64,000 bases of DNA from Siphonodentalium dalli (taxonomy: Eukaryota; Mollusca; Scaphopoda; Gadilida; Siphonodentaliidae): assembly GCA_032622095.1 (NCBI GenBank), contig CP136065.1:212080151-212144150 (forward strand), read 5' to 3'. Positions 37,201-48,849 of this stretch are shown here, piece after piece (position 1 is the stretch's first letter; each line of letters opens with the position of its first letter). Position numbers and translations under genes: made by a program. A model generated the notes under the pieces. It was not told where the DNA came from. It saw only the letters and a program-made list of their open reading frames with translations, and searched no databases.

Positions 37201-40200
37201 TAATCGACCTTCTTATCATGCACCCTCCAAAATTACGCGGACCTAATTTGGAAATGTAATGATCGGCTTTACGTCTAACAAACAACCTTCGTATACATGC
37301 TTATTTATCTTTAAATATCAAATGGAGAAAGGCCGATAAAGTGTATACTATTATCACTGAATCCTGCTGGATCGATTAAAATATAGGTCACTCACAGACT
37401 TCGTTCTCGTGGCAACGCCGAGTTTTATTCTTTGGCCACGAACATAAAGTAAAACTTCCAGTGCCATTCCAGGGGTGCATGTTACAAGACAACAACGAAT
37501 GTCCAACACGTATAATTTCTTTACCGATAAATAGATTGATTGAACATATTTATTGTTACCCAAATATTTACAACAAAAATACATGTACATATACAATTGC
37601 CAAGTAAACATTATGGATGTGGGTGCACACGCAGGGGATTATAAAATAAGTTAGATTAGTTCTTCTCCTCTAAATAGTATTGAATATAGCAGGGTTGGGG
37701 TAATCATAATCAGTAATCGTAATCAAAGTAATCAATTACACAATTTGGAGTGATTACTTGTAATCAGTAATCATGACATTTTTTTTATTACAAGTAATCG
37801 TGATCGTAATCGAATACTTTCAAATGTTCCTGTAATCGTGATTACATATTGATTACATTTTGATTACTTATTACTAAAATATCCGCAAGGATGGACATTG
37901 GATACTCATAGCCTCATATTGTAGTACCGTGGAGTGAACACATATACAACAAACATATTAGGAAGTTAATACATTTTGTTCATGTGTTATATTAGTGGTG
38001 CTGGTTGTTATTGTTATTTTAACGGAATTCTGAGTTGGTCATTCGCGAAACCAATATATATTATATTCTATAATTACAAACATGGGTATATAATATATGA
38101 TCTTGAGCGCGTTACCATTTCTGATTATGGTTTTCTTGTTGGGACTGCTGTAGACAATGCATTGCTGTATACCAACACTGGTACAATATAGCTAATTAAC
38201 TTAACAAATCAGATGTGATGTACATCGGTAGACACAATTAGCTGGTGTGTAATTTACTATATTCAATATAGTAACCCCAATATAAGTTAGATTAGATCTT
38301 CTCCCCTAAATAGTACTGAATATAGTAACCCTAATCAGTCCGGTTTATTTTTTCCAGGAATTGCGTGCGGCCTTCCAGAATGAAGCATCTTCACCTGGTA
38401 ACACAACACTCCTCTTATCAGCAGCTGTAGCCGCGGGTAAGGCGACAATAGACACCGCCTACCACATACCAGAGTTAGGCAGGTAAGCATTCACATAACC
38501 GTTTAGTAAGGCGACAATATATACCGCCTACCACATACCAGAGGTAGACAGGTAAGCATTCACATAACCGTTTAGTAAGGCGACAATAGACACCGCCTAC
38601 CACATACCAGAGTTAGGGAGGTAAGCATTCACATAACCGTTTAGTAAGGCGACAATAGACACCGCCTACCACATACCAGAGTTAGGCAGGTAAGCATTCA
38701 CATAACCGTTTAGTAAGGCGACAATATATACCGCCTACCACATACCAGAGTTAGGGAGGTAAGCCGTTCACATAAGCGCCATAACCGTTTAGTGAAACCG
38801 GCAAAAATAATTCCATGTGGATCAGTGTAGTCTAGCCTGGCAAAGTAAAGAGGTCCTTTGCCAAACTCCAGGCAAAGTTATCTCCCATCGCTTCGCTGAG
38901 ATACCACTGCCACAAGGACATTTGGTCAAAATAAGATAATAGGTGACTTAATGTAGTTCCGACGATACGTAAAGCTAGATGTATCGGTCCGCAAAGTACC
39001 ATCCTTGTGGCAGTGATCTATCGCAGTGATAACAGAAAGGGCGCTACATGGAATTTGGTCCTTTGCAACATTTATACATATTGTGCCTGAGGTTTATTGT
39101 ACCCCCCCCCGAAGATCTATATTGAGCATATACATTGTATAATCGAAACCTCCGTTCGTGCATGCGTCCGTCCTAACATGCCACATTGTAACTCTGGTGT
39201 GGATTATCGAGTTTAGTTATCTTTTGGTGTGGTGATAGCCAATGTGAAAAGGGATACCAACTTACCATCGGGTTCGTCTATTCATTCTTACAGGAGTTAA
39301 GGCGTACTTACTTACTTAAATTTGTGAATATTCACTCTGCCACATATGCAGTCATTTTGAATTGTGAATCTCTAGTAGTAATAGTCAGCCTTGAATGCGA
39401 TAAATGAAACAAATGCTGACAGAGGGTTTCATCCGTGGATTTTTGTCCGAATTATTGCCCTTGTTGGCTGTCTGTACAACTCACTTAGGATTGTTACTTA
39501 AGTCTGAACAATTAGATTTGAATTTGTTTTGTTATATCAACAGGCCAATATGGGAGTGTAAGCATACCGCCTTATGGTGGGTTTCTTAATTCGAATTTAC
39601 CAAGAGCCACGAACAAGCTTTGACTTAGATCATAACAAACCGTTCCATCCATACAGGCATTTATAATTTATCACTCTCTAAAACTGATCGTCGGAGAATA
39701 GACCTCGATAGATGTTGCAATAACATGGCTTAATTATTGTGTTCATTTGTAGAGATTTCGACATGATCAACTTAATGACATATGATCTTCATGGTGGTTG
39801 GGAATCTACAACAGGACACCACACAGCCCTCTATCCATCGAGACAAGATCACGGCAACAGAAGGTTCCTGAACGTGGTATGTATACATGTATTATAGACC
39901 GACGTAGTATATATGAAAATAAAACACGGTACACTCACAGCTTATAACTGTGTTCAGAATGGAAGTAAAGTAGTCATCGTAATTTCGCATTTATCACCTG
40001 GATGTAATATTGGGAGCATATATGATTAATCGACTAACCATTGATTGTAACGGTCGATCAGTCGATTCTGAAAACTCATAGTCGTGGCAACCCTTGACAC
40101 AGACATACTCAGGATTAGATAATAGAGAACACGGCGACCTTTTTGTTCAATATTTGAGTTACCTCTACCATTTACTATGTCGAAGTTACAGTCATTCCGC

Positions 40201-43200
40201 GGATTCTGAGTTCATTATTCTTTAATCAGTTTCGTATTTCGGTCGTTCAACAACGTGTAAAGAAAGAGAGAAGAGATTTGACCATCATGAGTATTCTCAA
40301 ATGTGCATGTTATTTTTCAGAACTGGGCGGCTAAGTATTGGGTGAAAAAGGGCTGCCCGCCAGAAAAGTTGAATATAGGACTGGCTCTCTATGGTCGATC
40401 ATTCACCCTCCGAAACTCTTCTGTTAGCGGATTAGGTGCGCCTGCTAAAGGTAGCGGACGTGCTGGTCACATCACAAGGGAACCCGGATTCCTCTCTTAT
40501 TATGAGGTAAGTGCATATAATTATTGGGCTTCGTTGGACATGTATCACCGTCCTTCCAGCCTGGCCTAAAACTGTTCATTAAGTGAGTGTTTCACCCTCA
40601 TAAAGGTTTTGTGACTTTTGATTTATAAGCACTATCACCACAGTTGCTCCTCACTCAAGTATGCAAGCACGCAGGGGAGTCAGCATTATCTCAAATCATC
40701 AGTGTTGTACCACTGATCATACACGGAAGACATATCGACATATTGACAGCCTCATGATTATTGATATACAATGCAATATTATCTTTTGGTGTTTTTATAT
40801 TTTTTTTAAATAAATTTTTTACCTGCCCTTTATATTGAAGAGATTATAATCGCCATAGCTTCAATGTTTTTTTTCGAGGAATATGTAGTCCATAAATATA
40901 TTTTAATTCTCGGAACGCGATGAATGAAACCAATTACTATGTTTAAGTCGTTTACTCATACGTATACCCAAAAAGCAATACTCAAACTCTTCAGATATGT
41001 GATATGATCCGGGAGGGAGCAACGCGCCACTATATTGAGGACCAGCGGGTACCATACATCGTGCTGCGAGACCAATGGGTTGGTTACGATGACACAGATA
41101 GCTTGATTACCAAGGTATGTATGTTAATAATTTAACTAGCGCAGACTAGAGGTGCGACTGTCCCAATGGGACTAAGGGTACCCCCTCTATATTAAGTGTG
41201 GTCATACTAACATATTTGGTTTTTTCCGAAATAGTCGAATAAGGGGGATAACTCCACTCAAAAAAGTCGGACGGACCCAATAATCCTCGGACGGACAATC
41301 TGGTTCCAATATACCCCCATATCTTCGTTAAGTGTGTATACAAATAAATATATGTATATGATCATTCTGTTAACGCACAATGAAGGACATTTGAGACATT
41401 AGAGCTAGAATCATCACCATCGTGTTTTCTCGGTCAATATGAGGTTGTAATTGTTGTTTTGTTTTAAGCAAAAATTGTCGATTGTGATCTGCGTGTATAC
41501 GTTATTTACCGAGCGTTATAAACTGAACCCTAGCCCAAATAATTATTCAAGATTTGGCAGTTCTAAACCTGTTTAACAATTTCACAAAATGATTCCTCCT
41601 ATTTCAAACAAAACTGATTTGCAATCAGATTTGCGTCAGAAACTTTCATCAATAAAAATAATTGCCAAACTTCGATTAAAGATATATTACGGATGGCCTT
41701 CGCGATGGGCACCGCTGTTGAAATAGTCACACCCGTTAAAACCGCCACAAACAGAAAGAATATTAAAATATAGACATATTTTGTTCTCATATCAATCATA
41801 AATATCGCATAAATAGCATGTTATTGTCATTATTGTACGCCGTGATAGTAAACAAAAGCCATGTTCTCTTACGGTACAGTGCGTAAAGAGAGTGCGATAA
41901 GCAAAACACTCAACGCCGGGGAGACCCCCACAAGTGGAACTTTTGTTAAAACTGTAGCAATATTGTTTACAACATACCGGAATAGCGCTCGCTAATCCTC
42001 GCCACTCAATATTTCGGTGCTGAATGGGTCACCGTGAATCACTCTCCCAAAAACAAAATCGCCACGGTGTTAAGTGTTTTTATTATCGAAATGTTTCATT
42101 GTGACAGAAAACCCCATAGTATGCACATGAGCAGCACGTCTCTCCCGACATGGAAACGAATTACGTGGGGTTCATAACCACTATGCTAATGTTTGTTTTT
42201 ATTGTGGGCGGGTGTAGAAGCGAACTATTAGAGGTCGCCGTGGGAACTCATTGTGCATACATTGTGAGGCATGAACGTTCTAGATAACGATTGTCGACTT
42301 GTGGTATAAAGCATGGTATAAAGTGGCCATTCGGAAGATAGAAGGTCAATGTAGAACAACAGTCAACAGGGATGTGTTTCAAATACTAAATACTCATTGA
42401 CGAGTAGTTATCTCTTAGCAAATGTTCAGATAATAAGTTTGTTGAACTTATTTGAACATTTCCCTCCAATAAATATGACTTCTTCTGCAAATGTATTATC
42501 TGTCGTCTGCTTATTGTTCCTGTAAACCCCATCCAAACTAACAGTAGACAATTCCAATGTATACTTTTATAACTGAGTGGAAGAATCTATTTAGCATAGA
42601 AAGGGGTAAGTCCCTTGAGTTACATGTGGTATAAATGATTCTTACTATATACCCCAACTGGGTGAACGATATAAAACAAACCTGGATCATCTCGGATTTA
42701 TCTTATCATATGCATACTTCTTAAAGGGACGGGAGGCCTTTTTTGGATATAATTTAGAAATAACATGTGAAAAATTATGATAATTTCCCTTTAGAATATA
42801 CTAATAGTATAGCATAATGATATGGATGCGAGAGTTGTTTAGTTTCTCGCAAAAAGGAAGGTGAATTGTTTATAAACAGAGTTGCGATATTGCGTCATTT
42901 CGTTATTTAGATTCGCGAGCATTATACGTCGGTTGTAAAACCCCTAATTTGGTGTGCCTATATACAACTTACAACTCACAATACTATCATAGTAAATTCC
43001 TTATTTGGTATGTGATGTAATTACCAGGTTAGGAGAAAATACTAACTGGATTGAAAACTATTCATCTCTTTGCAAGAATAATTATATTATGTACACGTTT
43101 TCTTTCTGATCATTTCCCAATCATGAAGTAACGTGGATTAGCTGGATTTTGAACTGACAGCGGGTAGAATGGGTCGATTACAATACAACTTGGTGTGATT

Positions 43201-46200
43201 TGAATGCGATTGTTGATGGCGCCAATAATTTGATCTTCGCCTTCCTCAACGCAGCGGAACATTTTCATTGGACGATCCGGTAGTTCTGAGTGTTTGACTG
43301 TAACAAATGGTTCTGTAACGTTTTTACATAACAGAGCGTACAAACATGACAATAACAGGCAAAGTACGTAATATTTATGATTGGTATAAGAAAAAAATCT
43401 TTCTGTTATATAACATTCTTTCTGTTTATGGCGGTTTTAGCCGCTGTGACTATTTTAACAGCAATACCCACAGCGAAGACCGCCCGTATCTTTATGCGTT
43501 CTGTTTGCACTACAAGTATCATAATATATACAGGTGAACTACGTTAAAGAAAATAACTTCGGCGGTGTGATGACGTGGTCTCTGGATCTCGATGACTTCA
43601 CTGGTCACTCATGTGGAACCGGGCGTTATCCTCTCATGAATACACTGCTACTCGAGTCACTTAAGATGAACACGACCTTACCAATAACAACAACAGCCAC
43701 AACAGACGCAAGGTAAAAATACAAAGCCTCGATCGGGTCACTAATGTCACGCGCCACATACATGTTGTACAATAATTTAACCATAAGCTGTCAATCCAGG
43801 GAATACTACATGTATATAAAACCATTGGTTGTTACACAATTGGCGAGCTATTTCTCGATAACCTAAATTTCTTGATTACTTTCTGCTGTAGACATGACAG
43901 CAGCATCGAGTGGTATCACAACACCTGTATACCGCGTGCATAGAATTTACATGGAAACAATTCGATACTTCATACGATATGTTGCATCATAATTCCTTCG
44001 GGTAGGACTGCCCTGCCAATAAAGGTTCTGCTGACTAAACATCAGTGCATAAGTACCTAAATAAATAATCCTCGTAAATCAGTACGCGATCACCACCCAC
44101 TAGCCAATCAAAAGCGATGAATTAATGACAACACTTGATCAATCGATAATTAGATGTATGAGTTTGTTTGTTCCAACTTTATTTGTCCCTTTCGTCGGAA
44201 ATAATCTCAAAGTTTTACGTTCTTTTGACTTCTGCCTTTAACTTATGGTGGTTCTCCTGTGAAATGATGGGTTAAAATTATAAGAAATAACCCTTGTTTC
44301 AATTAAGTTAGTGAGTTATAACCGAAAATTTTAAGACAAATTTGAATTATCCTTCAAACGTTTCGGTTATAACTGCATAACCGGAATCGAACAAGAATTA
44401 TTTCTTAAGTATAGACGAGTGCTGATGTGTGAATTTAACTGAATTTCACTTCTCGAAAAAACCTAGTAGATATTTCTTTCCGGGAACATGACGACACGAT
44501 GTGTTCTTTATCTGCTCTTGGTGTTGGTCACGTGTATAATCTGTCGACCACGTGCATGGACGTTGCTAGGGGGTCCAATGGGGGTGGGGGTGATAACATA
44601 ACATTTCCAACAATACAGGATTTGGTGACCAAATTTTGGTCTAATCAAATTTCCAACTATATAGGATTTGGTTTTGACTAATGCAAAATTCCAATATTGG
44701 CTTAATGGCTTAATAATTTGGGTTTCTATATGTGCTTTTTTAAGAGTATGGACTGTGTAAATAGGGACACTGGCACTAGTAACAAGAATGGCATAGCATT
44801 GATCCATGTTTTATGTATTGAGTACACTGTGCATGTAGTACATTATACCTGATATTAATCGGACTATGGTTGAGGAACGAATACGAGTTTAAATACATGT
44901 ATTAAAATTCCAAGGAGTCATAAGTTATAACTCACACAATGGTAACAAGTATGCATGCTGAATTATTGTTATATTGTTAAAGATGTCCTCAGAAATATAT
45001 GGAGGTTTGACATTACTAATAGACTATTTACCATGAATCTATGGTTGGTAAAACATACCAGTCTGAACTTGAAGGAAATGCTTTGCTTTCAATTTCATAT
45101 GTGTTCAGGTATTGAGCATTACTGGAATTTATTTACTCAATTGACTGTATTAACTTGTAATATCGACATTACATTGCAGCACAAATTTAAATAAACTGAT
45201 TAATATACTGTTATGAGAGTACAACTATTGGAATTTGAGTCATGAAATTTCCAACTATTGGAAATTATGGTCTTCATTGGGGAGAGGTGAGACCCCCAGA
45301 TCCCCTGTCGTTACGTCCTTACTCACCGGTTGTTGACCTGTCGCTCACCAACACCCAAATACACGTCATAATCTATATCGTTACAGAGGCGAGACATCGA
45401 CGCTGACACACGTTAAGACGGGGATACAGACGACAGATAATAAACGAACTGGTAGGTATATATATATGTGCCGTCATCATGTGCCATTGTGTAGTGAAGT
45501 AGGACACGTGAGGTGAGAGACAAGAGTTGACCGCTAGAAAGAGGCAGAGAGAGATAGAGAGATGGAGTGAGTAAGAGAGAGAGGGTGAGAGAGAGAGGGC
45601 GGGCATGATATATAGAGAGAGTGCGAGTAAGAGAGAGATAGAGAGAGAATGGGCTGATGTAGAACGAGAGCACAGTTAGGGAATGAGATAGTACGGAAAG
45701 GTATTAAAGTGAGAGAAAGAGACATCTATAGAAAGCCACATTATATATTTTGAGAGGGCGAAATAGAGAAAGAGAAGGGGGATATATCGGTGAAATAAGT
45801 TGACTCACAGTTGTAACAACTCTAATCTCTAAATATAAATGTCCGTTATTTCCTGCAGATGCCGTACAAACCACTTTACCGCCGACCGGGTCAACGAGCC
45901 CACCGTTCAGATGTCACGGAAAGCCAACAGGCTCTTACGGGAGCCCCGAATCGTGTAATGAGTACTTTGTTTGTTCCGGGTTCAGGACATTCCGAAGGAA
46001 TTGTTCACCTGGCCTACATTTCAACGCACGGAAGGGAAGCTGTGATTGGCCGAGAAATGCTGGATGTTCTATGAGTTACGCTGAACGATTGGTCGATGCC
46101 TCTATACGAAATTCTGCAGCTTTCTTCTTAGATCTTCCAATCATACGTAAACCTAAAAGTAAGTTGCCAATTACGGTTTGCTGTTTCAGTATTTAAAATA

Positions 46201-48213
46201 AAGGACACTGTACATGTACTCCTCCAGAAAAATACTTATTTTTTGAACATTTAAGCTAATGGCGATAATACAATTCTGACTTCGCCCCAGACAACACTAA
46301 CCGGAAACATCGGGGTGGGGGTGGGGGTAATAACAAAAATGCAGGAAGGTATGCCGGGGTGGATGATCAGAGAGGCAAAAACTCATTTTTTACAACCTCA
46401 TGCAATTTTTTTAATAAAGACCTTTTGTGCCTGTATTTGATATTTGTAACAGTTTAACACCGTATTTATGTAACAGGGAGCTCATATCTGCCTTAGTGGC
46501 TATGCCATGTTGCACATGGATCGGTGAAATGAAAAAACTTCCTCCCCGACACCATTCGGAAAGAATCCTACATGGATATTTTTAGAAGAACAAAAAATCT
46601 GGAATCATATATTTTCAACAAAATAATAAGTAGAAATAGACTTGAGGTCAGTGTGGAAACTTCTACAGTATTGTAAATTGAACAGTTTAGAAATCGTATG
46701 ACCGAAAATAATTAGGGTTTTTCTTGATGAACTTATGAAACATAAACATAAAGAGCTTCGAGAAATTTAAAACTGAAATAAATATACTTTTCCTGATATA
46801 ACTAAGACCGTTAAGCATAGATCATTGTGTGCATGGAAAAAGAGCGAGCAACTGGGCCGAACTGGCTCAAACATTAATGTGACTATCAATGGCTATAGAC
46901 AATAACTGTCACCAGTGCATCGAGTCAATCAGTGAATTATTTGGATATCTATAAATTCAGATGACTAAATCTGTTACTCCCACAACACCTAACCTATCCA
47001 AGTCTGGTATAGTAACTGCTTATCATTTAGTGTAATAGTTGTTGCCCCAATAGACTAACAAAAGTGGTATGGAATAATGCTGAGCTGACTGACACACTAA
47101 TCAGACAAACACTAATCAGACAATAGTTAGAAATTATGGAACTGTGTGATCATGTGTGGACCTGGGCTTGCTAATATCAGCAATTGATCAAATAATAGTT
47201 CCAATTGTAGCCTGGTAAATCTCCTCTCTTTTAAAAAAATCTAATTTCAAAATATGTCGACTCTAGTTTAACCGGAGCTTAACAACCACTATATCACCGA
47301 CGTGTCTACAAAATGTCAGCAGTGACTCGAAACGCCATCTTAATTATACATATAACGTTATATTACACTACAGGGGCCATGTCACCCCTGCACATGTAAA
47401 TTTGTATACATATATGTACCACTGATGTATTGTATAAATGTGCAAGTAAACATTCAAACAAGCACACAGAAAGTACAGATTGAGTTCACTGATCTGAGAT
47501 AATGCTATCCGCTTAAAGGGTATTACAGCCAAATAGCCAAACACAGGTTTGGTTCATGAAATAGCTTGCATGGGAAAATGATATCTCACTGGATATGTAT
47601 AACATTCTTTTTGTAAAATTGGATGCCTATTATGCCTTAATACTATTGAGCTAGCTGGTATATGCAGTAGCTATTAGCTTCTGAATGGTTACTATATGTG
47701 TCCACTACATCGATGCTTTAGAATGTCCATTTAGCAGTGTGGAATTTGAGCCCCCAGGCTGACCTAGCATACTCTCGCCACGCACTGAACTGGAAACTCT
47801 TAATAAATTAATGTGAAGAAAAATACCTGAATATTGAAATATTGAAAATTTGGAGGGGTGGGTGTCAAAAAATTGCAGGCTTGTGGGTGGTGGGTCCCCG
47901 AAAATCCAGACGCAAAAAAACGACATACCTTCATGCAAATGTTTTACTACCCCCCCCCCCCCCCTTATTTCGTCGCTGTTTTCAAGTGGTTGCTTTACTT
48001 ATTGTTTTCTCTGTAAGTACACGGTTATTGAATCAAGAGAATCTACAGTCATTGGTGTGAATATATATATATGACTTGGGCTTCAATTGCATCGAATAGA
48101 AATCGGTGTGAATTTCGATGTGCATGACTATTATAAATATATGCATACGTACGTGTTTTCTAACTGCATAATCTGTGTTTTTCTCTTTTCTAGGTCCAAC
48201 ACCACAGAGGTGA
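34226..48213 (+). CDS. Secreted GH18 chitinase with CBM14 domain, complete 11-exon gene
   Basis: It hydrolyses beta-1,4 links in chitin outside the cell. The eleven exons (listed separately) join in phase to 535 codons plus TGA. Residues 1-17 form a signal peptide (MWGTVLISIWFFAGAQG). GH18 spans about 21-390: RVCYYTNWSQYR near 21, the AIGGWNMGS block at 98-106, the catalytic DGLDLDWEYP at 136-145 with the acid Glu at 143, MINLMTYDLHG at 209-219, LNIGLALYGRSF in exon 6, and GVMTWSLDLDDF at 359-370. A Thr-rich linker (about 395-447) follows. CBM14 has six cysteines at 448, 462, 468, 478, 491 and 499. No key residue is missing. Size and architecture match animal chitinases used in moulting-like remodelling, digestion or immunity; which role applies here cannot be told. 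The acceptor directly precedes the ATG, so a 5' UTR exon must lie upstream. A 69-bp tandem array covers the exon 4 donor. Confidence 0.95.
34915..35075. repeat. (GATGAT)n microsatellite in chitinase intron 1
   Basis: Imperfect GAT/GATGTT/GATGGT repeats continue for about 160 bp, with no effect on any splice site. Confidence 0.9.
35166..35352 (+). CDS. Chitinase exon 2
   Basis: The acceptor is CTCTTGATAG and the donor GGCAT|GTAAGT. It encodes RVCYYTNWSQYRSQGYKFVP, and LCTHLVYAFAKLNG, the first GH18 strands. Confidence 0.93.
36423..36675 (+). CDS. Chitinase exon 3 (catalytic motif)
   Basis: The acceptor is ATATAG and the donor TTCGG|GTAAGA, ending in phase 0. It encodes LLAIGGWNMGSVPF and the active-site DGLDLDWEYP. 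Confidence 0.95.
36830..37210 (-). repeat. ~385-bp dispersed repeat, copy 2 (inverted)
   Basis: This is the reverse complement of 31535-31920. It includes ACACACCGTCATTCTTATAT, GAGAAGTAAATATTTAC and GGCGATGTTAGTAGAATG. It starts beside a poly-G tract in chitinase intron 3. Confidence 0.85.
37693..37880. repeat. GTAATC/GATTAC-rich repeat
   Basis: More than a dozen GTAATC or GATTAC words occur in both orientations in about 190 bp (TAATCAGTAATCGTAATCAA and the like). This is an imperfect foldback in chitinase intron 3. Confidence 0.8.
37998..38153 (+). repeat. ~155-bp dispersed repeat, copy 2
   Basis: It is nearly identical to 14978-15131 and lies in chitinase intron 3, about 200 bp before exon 4. 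Confidence 0.8.
38358..38482 (+). CDS. Chitinase exon 4
   Basis: The acceptor is TTTTTTCCAG and the donor GGCAG|GTAAGC. It encodes ELRAAFQNEASSPGNTTLLL and SAAVAAGKATIDTAYHIPEL. Its last 42 bases plus the donor are the first copy of the 69-bp array at 38441-38785. Confidence 0.92.
38441..38785 (+). repeat. Five-copy 69-bp tandem repeat over the exon 4 donor
   Basis: Units begin GGCGACAATA at 38441, 38510, 38579, 38648 and 38717. Each has about 42 bases of exon end, then a donor (AG|GTAAGC) and intron start. Reading past the first donor meets TAA at once, so only the first copy serves the full-length protein. Confidence 0.93.
38911..39017. mobile_element. Short MITE with CACTGCCACAAGG ends, copy 1
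   Basis: CACTGCCACAAGGACATTTG at the left is answered by CCATCCTTGTGGCAGTG at the right. Flanking GTTATCTCCCATCGCTTCGC is shared with the inverted copy near 52331-52375, so the repeat extends beyond these ends. Confidence 0.75.
39753..39876 (+). CDS. Chitinase exon 5
   Basis: The acceptor is CATTTGTAG and the donor AACGTG|GTATGT. It encodes DFDMINLMTYDLHGGWESTT, the substrate-binding MTYD block. Confidence 0.94.
40321..40506 (+). CDS. Chitinase exon 6
   Basis: The acceptor is TATTTTTCAG and the donor TATGAG|GTAAGT; 62 codons, phase 0. It encodes WAAKYWVKKGCPPEKLNIGL and ALYGRSFTL. Confidence 0.95.
40995..41114 (+). CDS. Chitinase exon 7
   Basis: The acceptor is CTCTTCAG and the donor ACCAAG|GTATGT; 40 codons: ICDMIREGATRHYIEDQRVP to QWVGYDDTDSLITK. 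Confidence 0.93.
43534..43712 (+). CDS. Chitinase exon 8
   Basis: The acceptor is ATATATACAG and the donor GCAAG|GTAAAA. It encodes VNYVKENNFGGVMTWSLDLD, then DFTGHSCGTGRYPL, and ends in the Thr-rich TTLPITTTATTDA linker start. Confidence 0.95.
44560..45310. repeat. Possible foldback repeat in chitinase intron 8
   Basis: GGACGTTGCTAGGGGGTCC at the left is loosely mirrored by CCCCCAGATCCCCTGTCGTTACGTCC at the right (in parts), with TTTCCAACTAT-type blocks inside both ends. The evidence is suggestive only. Confidence 0.35.
45387..45451 (+). CDS. Chitinase exon 9 (65-nt linker micro-exon)
   Basis: The acceptor is CGTTACAG and the donor ACTG|GTAGGT. It encodes GETSTLTHVKTGIQTTDNKR, a polar Thr-rich linker. 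The phases on both sides (2 in, 1 out) fit the neighbouring exons exactly, and this is the main support. Confidence 0.8.
45535..45780. repeat. GA-rich low-complexity tract in chitinase intron 9
   Basis: GAGAGA-rich sequence produces long Ser-Leu ORFs on the opposite strand, which are artefacts. Confidence 0.9.
45859..46158 (+). CDS. Chitinase exon 10 (CBM14 domain)
   Basis: The acceptor is TTTCCTGCAG and the donor CTAAAA|GTAAGT. The correct frame is not the one starting at ATG 45859. It encodes FRCHGKPTGSYGSPESCNEY, then FVCSGFRTFRRNCSPGLHFN and CDWPRNAGC, the peritrophin-A cysteine pattern. Confidence 0.9.
46159..48193 (+). other. Chitinase intron 10
   Basis: A 2.0-kb intron separates the CBM14 exon from the last seven codons. 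It holds a poly-C tract near 47950 and a GGGTGGGTGTC-type segment near 47855; no exon was recognised inside. Confidence 0.6.
48194..48213 (+). CDS. Chitinase exon 11 (terminal codons)
   Basis: The acceptor is TCTCTTTTCTAG. Two bases complete Ser, then PTPQR and TGA at 48211-48213. If exon 10 read through its donor instead, the protein would end a little differently. Confidence 0.7.
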
Positions 48214-48849
48214 AATACAGGCCATCTTCATAACTGATATCCGGCATACTGATTCCCAAATAGACCATTCAAGTGATGGGGCATTCGGCGTTAAATCAGC
48301 GCTCGAACTTTCATTTAAATTAGTGAAGCAACAACGGGGAATGCAGCATGTTCAGTGACAAATTGACAATGCAATGTATCGGACTGGATTGAGTGTATTA
48401 GAATGTTCTTCGGATTTCGTGAACAGCGCGGGTAACAAAGGCATCATTAGCGCCCGATTCACGATCTGAACGCCGATTTCAGACAAGGAGAACAAGGAAT
48501 TCTGTGTCATATCGCAAGTCAAAAGTTTCACTCCCCGTTGTTTTTGTGGGAGTGATAATTTAATTAGATAATATTGACGTCATTGTTATCACGAGTTTGT
48601 TTGTTCTATAATTAGAATGACTGAATGATTTATTTAGCAACAATGTAATAATTACGGATCATGAAATAACATACATACAAATAATGCAAATACATTTGTG
48701 GATACAAGAAAAATGTATGGTTTTTCAACAGGAATTTGTTGATATACTGTACTAGTGTTGTGGACCCCTGGAACGATAAGGACAATGAGACCGCGCGCAG
48801 TAAAGTCGGAAGCAGATCATGTCTCGGTCAATACGTAAGCGCATTATAG
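48214..48849. other. Chitinase 3' flank
   Basis: It probably includes the 3' UTR. No AATAAA was seen near the stop; nothing else was recognised. Confidence 0.45.

Noticed and set aside
45373-45725. Ser/Leu-rich minus-strand ORFs
   Set aside because: They come from the GA-rich tract in chitinase intron 9.
45859-46074. 71-codon ORF starting at ATG 45859
   Set aside because: It is the wrong frame of chitinase exon 10; the frame set by exon 9 gives the six-cysteine CBM14 domain.
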